From positions 1 through 32,801 of the forward strand of contig JAUMBQ010000016.1 in the NCBI GenBank assembly GCA_032119595.1: a stretch of DNA of 32,801 bases, written 5' to 3'. Position numbers and translations under genes: made by a program. This document shows positions 14,685 to 20,587 of this stretch, piece by piece (the first letter of the stretch is position 1; each line of letters opens with the position of its first letter). This DNA comes from JAGIBJ01 sp032119595 (GTDB lineage Bacteria; Actinomycetota; Thermoleophilia; Solirubrobacterales; Solirubrobacteraceae). The notes under the pieces were generated by a model. That model was not told where the DNA came from, did not search any database, and saw nothing but the letters and a program-made list of their open reading frames with translations.

Positions 14685-15872
14685 TTAGCTGGTGTGCGCT
14701 CGCGCCAGCGGCGACTGGTACGTCGACCTCACGACGTCGCCATCGAGCCATTGCGTCAACGCCGCCGCGGCCTGCGCCAGGGGCTCGACGGCGGCGGCCG
14801 GTAGCTCGGCGGCCGGCAGGACGACGACCGTCCCGTCGTCCTGCTGCTTCCAGCCGCCGACGATGCGGCCGTCCCACCACGCCGTGGGGCCGCCGTTGCC
14901 GTTGCGGTCGAAGATCAGCTCGCCGTGCGGACCCAGGTAGAAGGCTCGCTCCTTCCAGCCCATCGTGGTGGGGTCGAGCGCCGGGAGGAGTGCCGCCCAC
15001 GGCTCCGGCATTACGACGGCGGCGGTGTCGTCCGGGTGCAGCCAGGCGGCGCGACCGTCTTGGAGCTGCGCGCCGACGGCGCCGACATCGGTCAACGCGC
15101 GTCGGACGGCAGTCCGCGTGGCACCGAGCCACCAGACGATGTCGTCCTCGGTGCCCGGGCCGAACGTCCATAGCCAACGCCGCACGAGCTCGGCGTACCC
15201 CTCGTCAGCCGTGACCGCCTGCGGCACCTCGCCAAGCCAATCCTCGACGGCCGTCCAATACGGGCGCGACAGCTTCCAGCCACCGTCGTTGCGTCCGCGC
15301 ACGATCGCGCCGCTGGCCGCGAGCGTTGCGATGACCCGCGATGCGACGGGAACGTCGCTGCCATAGCTCTTCCCGGGCGCGATCTGCAGCCTGAGGTCCA
15401 GCGCGGGCAGATCGGCGCGGAGCTGTGCGGTCGTCGCGGGCGCCTTACGGACCCGTTCGAGTGCGTCGGCCGCGGTGTCGCGCAACCACGCGGCCCCGTC
15501 GTCCACGAGGCCGGCCGCTTGGACCTCCTTGGCAAGCCGAGCCGACACCTGGCCCGCAACCCTCGTGGCGGCGCTGTCGCGCACCGCCGCAAACAGGTCG
15601 CGCGGAACGACGAAGACGGTGCGTCGCATCGCAAGCTGACGGACCACGGATCGTTCCTCATAAAGCGCATGGTCGATCTGCGTCCTCGACGCGCCGCTGC
15701 GAGCAAAGCACGAGAGGTACACGTTCGCGGGTTCCGTCCCGTGCATGCACGTCATCGCCCTCGTGGCCGCTTCGGCGGTGGCCACCCGGGCCTCGGGTGC
15801 CAACGCATGGCGAGTGGCGAGCCGCGCTCGGCGTTCGTCGTCGGTGATAACACGCACGGCCTGATCATGCAT
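14685..15872 (-). CDS. winged-helix DNA-binding protein of the AlkZ/YcaQ (HTH_42) superfamily
   Basis: 395 residues from the ATG at 15872. It has the layout of PF06224-type proteins: an N-terminal helix segment (ITDDERRARLATRHAL), EERSVVRQLAMRRTVFVVPRDL, tandem winged helices in the middle (ATTAQLRADLPALDL, then GWKLSRPYWTAVEDWL), and the C-terminal beta part with WLHPDDTAAVVMPEPWAALLPALDPTTMGWKERAFYLGPH. Characterised members are DNA glycosylases that unhook interstrand crosslinks or protect against alkylating natural products. The catalytic QxQ motif of AlkZ/YcaQ is not evident, so activity is uncertain. A TTG nine codons upstream (15899) is an alternative start. A 7-bp palindrome lies just before the chosen ATG. 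Confidence 0.82.
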   Translation of the reverse strand: MHDQAVRVITDDERRARLATRHALAPEARVATAEAATRAMTCMHGTEPANVYLSCFARSGASRTQIDHALYEERSVVRQLAMRRTVFVVPRDLFAAVRDSAATRVAGQVSARLAKEVQAAGLVDDGAAWLRDTAADALERVRKAPATTAQLRADLPALDLRLQIAPGKSYGSDVPVASRVIATLAASGAIVRGRNDGGWKLSRPYWTAVEDWLGEVPQAVTADEGYAELVRRWLWTFGPGTEDDIVWWLGATRTAVRRALTDVGAVGAQLQDGRAAWLHPDDTAAVVMPEPWAALLPALDPTTMGWKERAFYLGPHGELIFDRNGNGGPTAWWDGRIVGGWKQQDDGTVVVLPAAELPAAAVEPLAQAAAALTQWLDGDVVRSTYQSPLARAHTS

Positions 15873-15879
15873 GGGATCC

Positions 15880-15896
15880 AGGACAGCCGCTGTCCT
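15880..15896. promoter_or_regulatory. 7-3-7 palindrome upstream of the winged-helix gene
   Basis: AGGACAGCCGCTGTCCT is a perfect inverted repeat with a 3-base centre, 7 bases before the ATG at 15872. It could be an operator, possibly autoregulatory, or a small hairpin covering the ribosome site. Confidence 0.35.
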
Positions 15897-15933
15897 CAAG
15901 AGAACGGCGGCTGCCTTGGGTGCTCGCGTCCGG

Positions 15934-17349
15934 TCAGGCCAGTCGCGCCTTCACCCGCACGCGGCCACCGCGAGCCGGGATCATCGTGACGTTGCGATGG
16001 AGCGGCGCCTCGGCCTCCGGGCGGTCGGCCTCCAGGTCGAACCGGCGGGCGATCTCGGGGATCGCGGTGCGCAGCTCGGCCATCGCCAGCGATGCACCGA
16101 GGCAGCGCCGGGTGCCGCCGCCGAACGGGATCCACGTGTAGGTGCCGGGCTTGTGGCCGGCCCAACGCTCGGGCAGGAACTCGGCGGCGCGCGGGTAGAG
16201 GTCTTCGCGGTGGTGGACGAGCAGGATGCTGGCCGAGATCACGCTGCCGGCTGGGGCGCCGTACTCGCCGAGCTGCCAGTCCACGCGGGTGCGGCGGCCC
16301 ACGATGGGCACGACCGGCCGGGCTCGCATCGCCTCGTTGATGACCCACTCCGTCGCTTGGGCCGACTGCTCGGCGTCGCCGCTGCGAACGGCGTCGCGCA
16401 GGTCGTCGTAGGCCTTCGGCGTGCGGGTCAGGCGCTCGAACGCCCAGGCGATCGTGTTGGCGGTGGTCTCGTGGCCCGCCAGCAGGAGCGACACGAGCTG
16501 GTCGCGCAGTTCCCGGTCGCGAAGCGGCTGGCCGTCCTCGTCGGTGGCGGACAGCAAGAGCGCGAGGACGTCACCGCGCTCTTCAGCGGCGGAAGCCGAC
16601 GACGAATCGAGGTCCGCGCGGCGCTCGTGGATCACGTCGTAGATGGTCTTGTCGAACGCCCGCAGGGCAAGGGCCATGCCCCCGAAGGGCTCCGTGCGGC
16701 CGACCATCATCAGCTCGCTCACTTGCGCCAGCGGCTTGGTCGAGGCCTCCAGGAGCATTGTGATCGCCTTACGCATGATGCGTTCCTTGCGCGTCGGTTC
16801 GCGGCCCACGCCGAACACACCCGCGAGGATCACCTCGAGCGTGAGCGACTGCATCGCCGACGACAGGTTCACCGTCTCGCCCGGCTGCCAGCGGTCCAGC
16901 TGGCGACGGGTGGCTTGCTCGATCACCGTTTGGTACTGCGCGACCGCGTGGCCGTGGAACGACGGCAGCAGCATCTTGCGCTGCGCCATGTGCCGGGCGC
17001 CATTCGTCGTGAGCACCGAGTTCGGGCCGACCACGGGCGCCAGCGGCGACTCCGTGGTGATCGTCGGCACGAGATCCGGCGGCGCGGTGAACAGCGACTT
17101 CACGTGATCGGGGTGCGACGTGATCAGCGGTCCACCAGCGACGGTGCCCTTCACATGGAACACGTCCCCGTGCGCGCGGGCCGACGCGAACATGAAGTCC
17201 TTTTGGCGTTGATTGAAACGCACCACCTGAATCAGGAACGGCAATCCCAACTCGGGCACGGGCCGCAGTCCCGCAATCCCGTCCGGGGCGGGTCCAGCGG
17301 CCGATGGCGCGACCTTGCCGATCAGGGGAGACGGTGTGAGGACTGGCAT
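15934..17349 (-). CDS. cytochrome P450
   Basis: 471 residues, soluble bacterial type without a membrane anchor. The heme-binding loop is FGGGTRRCLGA with axial Cys416, the I-helix oxygen-activation motif is AGHETT, the K-helix ExxR is EAMR, and PERW follows (FLPERW). The layout is similar to CYP110/CYP102-like fatty-acid hydroxylases and to actinobacterial P450s that act on lipids or terpenes; the substrate cannot be read. It is divergent from a GST-like gene with 63 bp between starts. TTGACG and TAAGTT boxes precede the ATG by the leaderless spacing, and a palindrome overlaps the -10. Confidence 0.95.
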   Translation of the reverse strand: MPVLTPSPLIGKVAPSAAGPAPDGIAGLRPVPELGLPFLIQVVRFNQRQKDFMFASARAHGDVFHVKGTVAGGPLITSHPDHVKSLFTAPPDLVPTITTESPLAPVVGPNSVLTTNGARHMAQRKMLLPSFHGHAVAQYQTVIEQATRRQLDRWQPGETVNLSSAMQSLTLEVILAGVFGVGREPTRKERIMRKAITMLLEASTKPLAQVSELMMVGRTEPFGGMALALRAFDKTIYDVIHERRADLDSSSASAAEERGDVLALLLSATDEDGQPLRDRELRDQLVSLLLAGHETTANTIAWAFERLTRTPKAYDDLRDAVRSGDAEQSAQATEWVINEAMRARPVVPIVGRRTRVDWQLGEYGAPAGSVISASILLVHHREDLYPRAAEFLPERWAGHKPGTYTWIPFGGGTRRCLGASLAMAELRTAIPEIARRFDLEADRPEAEAPLHRNVTMIPARGGRVRVKARLA

Positions 17350-17355
17350 ACGTGG

Positions 17356-17385
17356 AACTTACGCTCGTGTAACCGAGGTCGTCAA
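17356..17385 (-). promoter_or_regulatory. P450 promoter, TTGACG - 18 bp - TAAGTT, leaderless
   Basis: On the minus strand TTGACG (17380-17385) and TAAGTT (17356-17361) are spaced by 18 bp, and the -10 ends 6 bases before the P450 ATG. The best-formed promoter of the leaderless set. Confidence 0.6.
17359..17372. promoter_or_regulatory. candidate operator TTACGCTCGTGTAA
   Basis: An imperfect palindrome (arms TTAC and GTAA, plus an inner C/G pair) that overlaps the P450 -10 box and its spacer. It is of the kind bound by TetR-family repressors, and 10 of 14 bases match the palindrome at 25553. No TetR gene lies in the window. Confidence 0.4.
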
Positions 17386-17400
17386 CCGGCCTGGCCGAGA

Positions 17401-17406
17401 TAGGCT
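17401..17406 (+). promoter_or_regulatory. -10 box TAGGCT of a leaderless transcript
   Basis: TAGGCT ends 6 bases before the ATG of the GST-like gene at 17413. No clear -35 box. Confidence 0.45.
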
Positions 17407-17412
17407 CGTGGT

Positions 17413-18156
17413 ATGTCCTCCCCCACGCTCGTCCTGCATGTTCTGCCGCCGTCGCATCCCTGCATGACCGTGCGGGCGGCGCTGCGCTTGAAGGGGCTCG
17501 AGTACGAGCGGGTTGACCTTCCGCTGGGCAAGCAGCTGGAGCCGATGGCGGAGATCTACGGCGAGGGGAACACGACCGTGCCCGGGTTGCTCGTCGACGA
17601 CGAGCCGGTGCATGGGTCGCGAGCCATCCTTGAGCGCCTTGAGGAAATCCAGCCGGAGCCGCCGCTCTATCCCGAGGCCATCGCGGGCCGTGTCCGCGAG
17701 GCGGAGCGATGGGGCGACGAGGTGTTCCAGGACCTCGGCCGGCGCCTTCCTTGGGGTGCGCTGTACTTCCGCCCCGAGGCACTCGGGCTGCTGGCGGGCG
17801 CGACGGAGGCGCTGGATCCAGCCGGCACGGACTACGCGATCCGGATGATCCGCGCGACTTGGAAGTACCACGGCCTGACTGCCGTGCGCCTTGCCGACGA
17901 TCTGCAGGGACTCCCGGAGAAGCTCGCGCACATCGACGCGCTGGTCGCCGACGGCACGCTCGGTGGCGAGCAGCCGAACGCCGCCGATCTCCAGATCGGG
18001 GCGACGCTGCGCGTCCTGCTGAGCGTCGAGGATCTGCACCCATTGCTGCTCGATCGCCCCGCCATCACGCTCGCCGAACGCTTCTTCCCGCGAGACCGGA
18101 TCGGCGGAATCCCGGCCGGTGCGTACCCGGCCGGCTGGGTACCGCCGGTCGCCTGA
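17413..18156 (+). CDS. glutathione-S-transferase N-terminal-domain-like protein
   Basis: 247 residues. The first ~75 residues form a thioredoxin-like GST N-domain: LVLHVLPPSHPCMTVRAALRLKGLEYERVDL, with Ser-His-Pro-Cys where glutaredoxin-like GSTs have their thiol motif, then the cis-Pro TTVPGLLVDDEPVHGSRAILERLEE. The rest is helical with NAADLQIGATLRVLL, the usual GST C-domain N-capping box region. Actinobacteria generally use mycothiol rather than glutathione, so the thiol partner is uncertain. Leaderless start at 17413. It may share control with the divergent P450. Confidence 0.85.
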   Translation: MSSPTLVLHVLPPSHPCMTVRAALRLKGLEYERVDLPLGKQLEPMAEIYGEGNTTVPGLLVDDEPVHGSRAILERLEEIQPEPPLYPEAIAGRVREAERWGDEVFQDLGRRLPWGALYFRPEALGLLAGATEALDPAGTDYAIRMIRATWKYHGLTAVRLADDLQGLPEKLAHIDALVADGTLGGEQPNAADLQIGATLRVLLSVEDLHPLLLDRPAITLAERFFPRDRIGGIPAGAYPAGWVPPVA

Positions 18157-18248
18157 GCGCCCGCAGACTGAGCCGAAGACGGCCAGCATCCGCCGCGAGG
18201 TTCGCGACCGCGGCTGCAGTACGCACCGGATCGGCCGACTATCGGCCT

Positions 18249-18839
18249 GTGAACGACGACACCACCTTCACGCTCCAGCTTGCGCAGCGGCGCAAGCGCT
18301 CGAAATACCTGATGTGGGCAGCCAGTGGGGTGATCGCGATCATCGTGATCTCGCTCGACGAGTTCCGTGAAGCCTCTAGCTCGACGAATACCGGCGCCAT
18401 CGTTATCAGCCTCGCGATCTTTGGCGTGATCCCAGTCAGCGCGCTCTGGCTTCTCCGCCGCTCAAAGCAAATGCGCGTGGTGATCACCCCCGCTGAGGTG
18501 GTCCTCTACCACCTGCTCAGCTCCGAAACCGTTCCGTTCGATGTCATTGCCGGCTTCGAAATCGATCACCGAGCTGGCTACCCTCGCCCCGCCACCCTCG
18601 CGCGCCTCATCCCTGGGACCCATGGCATCCCCCGGTCGATTCCCGTACCGGCCATGAGCGCCGAGCCCGACCGAACCGGGTGGGAATACGGGCGCCACGC
18701 TGCTCGCTACATCGCCGAGATCACGCCCGTGATCGACGCCATGAACGCCGAACTCGATCGCCGTCGCGGCGCTCCCCTGACCGCCGAGCGCCTGGCCGCC
18801 GCGCATCCGGCGTTTCGAAGCATCCCGTACGACGACTGA
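18249..18839 (+). CDS. two-helix membrane protein with PH-like domain
   Basis: 196 residues from a GTG. Two transmembrane helices lie at about 20-37 (YLMWAASGVIAIIVISL) and 49-69 (GAIVISLAIFGVIPVSALWLL), followed by a cytoplasmic beta-rich part starting MRVVITPAEVVLYHLLSSETVPFDVIAGFEI, which resembles bacterial PH-like domains. The C-terminal helix (EITPVIDAMNAELDRRR) is charged. Function unknown. The frame is open far upstream inside the GST-like gene but has no protein character there; the GTG is chosen because the first hydrophilic residues and TM1 follow it. A GC hairpin follows at 18845. Confidence 0.7.
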   Translation: MNDDTTFTLQLAQRRKRSKYLMWAASGVIAIIVISLDEFREASSSTNTGAIVISLAIFGVIPVSALWLLRRSKQMRVVITPAEVVLYHLLSSETVPFDVIAGFEIDHRAGYPRPATLARLIPGTHGIPRSIPVPAMSAEPDRTGWEYGRHAARYIAEITPVIDAMNAELDRRRGAPLTAERLAAAHPAFRSIPYDD

Positions 18840-18844
18840 CCTCT

Positions 18845-18862
18845 CCCGCGCTGCGTCGCGGG
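18845..18862. terminator. 6-bp GC stem-loop
   Basis: CCCGCG and CGCGGG pair around CTGCGT, 5 bases after the stop of the PH-like protein gene. Short but GC-only; no T run. Confidence 0.4.
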
Positions 18863-18974
18863 CGTTACACAACGAGCGCGGTGCGGATGACAGACGCGGG
18901 ACGCGAAGCGCGAGATCGTGAATTCAGCGCAGGACACCCTGCCGAACTCCACGACCATCGAGACCCACTCAGTC

Positions 18975-19178
18975 ATGTTCAAGCTCACCCGCCGCACGTC
19001 CACCCTCGCGCTCCTCGCCGCCGCCTCGGTCGGGACGGGCCTGACGGCCGCCCCGGCGAGCGCCAGCGCCGCTCTCCCCGCGCCCACGCTCTCCTCCGCT
19101 CAGCCCGACACGCAGGTTGCCCTGCTCTTGCCGGCGGTCCAGAAGGTCCGCGAAGCCGCGGCACGTATGCGCTGCTAA
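18975..19178 (+). CDS. 67-residue secreted protein ending in a DUF1559 pilin-type motif
   Basis: A Sec signal peptide (MFKLTRRTSTLALLAAASVG then TGLTAAPASA, cleavage near residue 30-32) leaves a mature peptide of about 36 residues. Its last 19 residues, ALLLPAVQKVREAAARMRC (49-67), match almost residue for residue the N-terminal helix motif of planctomycete DUF1559 prepilin-like proteins (LLLPAVQ-x-REAA-R-M-x-C, from memory). In those proteins the motif follows a type IV pilin transmembrane helix and continues with NNLKQ; here it ends at a stop right after the Cys and is preceded by an ordinary signal peptide. A GTG 19 codons upstream (18918) is an alternative start. Function unknown. Confidence 0.65.
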   Translation: MFKLTRRTSTLALLAAASVGTGLTAAPASASAALPAPTLSSAQPDTQVALLLPAVQKVREAAARMRC

Positions 19179-19284
19179 CCGGGGCGCCGGCGGGGCAGCC
19201 CGGAGTCGGCCGGTCCGGCCGGCCGCCTCGGGGCCAGCGCCTGATGGCGGCACGCAGACAGCAGGGCCGCGTACAGTTCGGCGC

Positions 19285-19719
19285 ATCATCGAAGACCTGC
19301 CGTACACCACCGTCACTACCCTGGCGGCGCCCACCACCACCGAATTCCCCCTCGACCCGGTCGCCGGTTCGAGGTTCGAGGATCCCGAGTACGGCGCTGG
19401 CCAGCTTGCGCTGATCGCCGCGCCGGGCCGCGACGGCCTGCGGACGACCATGGTCGTCACGCTGCCGGATTGGTCGGTCGGGTTCCACCTCACCTCGGGC
19501 CAGCTTCACCGGCTGACCAACGGGCTCGCGGGCCGTGGTCGACGCAACGCCATCCGGCCGCTGTCCGTCGACGACGACCACGTGCACGTCACCGGCACGC
19601 CGGAGCGGTTGACCGTCGAATACGGCGACCGGATCGTCACGATCCCGGCCGGCCCCAAGCGCGGCCTGTCCAAGGCGCTGCGGGCGTTCGAGCAGAACCC
19701 GCCGCTCGGCGCGGCCTAG
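19285..19719 (+). CDS. protein of unknown function without a canonical start codon
   Basis: About 144 residues. The frame from RIIEDLPYTT to the TAG at 19719 has good codon use and beta-rich, protein-like sequence (TTMVVTLPDWSVGFHLTSGQLHRLTNGL, VEYGDRIVTIPAGPKRGLSKALRAF). There is no ATG, GTG or TTG near its beginning; the nearest in-frame TTG (19117) lies inside the previous gene and gives implausible sequence. A TACAGT -10 box (19272-19277) ends 7 bases before the ATC at 19285, just as leaderless genes here have it before ATG, so ATC may be the start, or a base call may be wrong (ATG read as ATC). CTG at 19297 is another option. The cyclase gene follows after 12 bp. I do not recognise the family. 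Confidence 0.6.
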   Translation: MIEDLPYTTVTTLAAPTTTEFPLDPVAGSRFEDPEYGAGQLALIAAPGRDGLRTTMVVTLPDWSVGFHLTSGQLHRLTNGLAGRGRRNAIRPLSVDDDHVHVTGTPERLTVEYGDRIVTIPAGPKRGLSKALRAFEQNPPLGAA

Positions 19720-19731
19720 GACGCAGGCGTC

Positions 19732-20508
19732 GTGTCGTCCTCGTCGCCCACCACACCGGAGCTCCTGCTCGACCTGCTCGAACTCACCGGACTGAGCGCC
19801 GAGTCGCCGCGCCAACTCGCGGGCGAGCTGCGGGCCCGCCATCCCGGCGTGAGCCGCCTGGACAAGCGTCTGAAGGGCTGGCTCGAGACGCTTGAGAGCG
19901 AAGGCCTCGTGGAAGCGACCACGCTGCTGGGCAGACGGGCGTATCGAGCGACCGACGTCGGGCTCAAGACGCTGGAGGAGCGTGGCCGGTATCCGGGCGG
20001 CGCTGCGGTGCTGTTCACCGACCTCGTCGGCTCCACGGCACTCATCGGAGCGCATGGTGAAGAGGAGGCGCACGCCCTGCGGCTCCGGCACTTTGCGATC
20101 CTCCGCGCAGCCGTCCGAGACCACGGCGGCCGTGAGGTCAAGGGCCTTGGCGATGGCCTCATGATCGTCTTTTCCGACGCTGCCGCGGCGGTCGTCTGCG
20201 CCGCCGATATGCAGCGCGGCGTCAGCGCTGACGCCGACGGTCTCGGGCTGCGCGTCGGTATCCATTCCGGGCCGCTCCTGCGTGAGCACGACGACTTCCA
20301 CGGCACCACCGTGATCATCGCCGCCCGCCTGTGCGACCGCGCGGAGACTGGCCAGATCCTCGTGTCCGACGACGCCTGGCAGGCCGCAGCCGCGCACGAT
20401 CGACACCGCGGCCATGTCGTCGGCGACCTCGAACTCAAGGGCCTCGATCACCCGGTCCGCACCCACGAGCTCCAGTGGACGGCCGGGCGACCGGCCGCCG
20501 GGGCTTGA
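19732..20508 (+). CDS. class III adenylate/guanylate cyclase-like protein with winged-helix N-terminus
   Basis: 258 residues from a GTG. Residues about 8-85 look like a winged helix (ELLLDLLELTGLSAESPRQLAGEL, RLKGWLETLESEGLVEA). Residues 90-250 form a class III cyclase domain: metal Asp97 in LFTDLVGST, Asp141 in VKGLGDGLMIVFSD with Lys138 as the base-recognition Lys, LRVGIHSGPL, and AARL with Arg199. The transition-state Asn of the usual VNxAARL is replaced by Ile195 (TTVIIAARL), so activity may be low or lost. It lacks membrane segments. It probably forms a unit with the preceding gene (12-bp gap), and precedes the FecR/CHASE2 operon, hinting at joint nucleotide signalling. Confidence 0.88.
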   Translation: MSSSSPTTPELLLDLLELTGLSAESPRQLAGELRARHPGVSRLDKRLKGWLETLESEGLVEATTLLGRRAYRATDVGLKTLEERGRYPGGAAVLFTDLVGSTALIGAHGEEEAHALRLRHFAILRAAVRDHGGREVKGLGDGLMIVFSDAAAAVVCAADMQRGVSADADGLGLRVGIHSGPLLREHDDFHGTTVIIAARLCDRAETGQILVSDDAWQAAAAHDRHRGHVVGDLELKGLDHPVRTHELQWTAGRPAAGA

Positions 20509-20524
20509 GGCCCGACCCTTAGCG

Positions 20525-20553
20525 TTAACGCGCCAAAACCGGTTCCATACTCT
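20525..20553 (+). promoter_or_regulatory. promoter of the propeller/CHASE2 operon, TTAACG - 17 bp - TACTCT
   Basis: TTAACG (20525-20530) and TACTCT (20548-20553) with a 17-bp spacer, about 35 bases before the ATG at 20588. It lies in the 79-bp gap after the cyclase gene, so the operon can be transcribed on its own. Confidence 0.55.
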
Positions 20554-20587
20554 GGTTTGGCGCCGTGGCGGTCGATTGACCGTAAAG

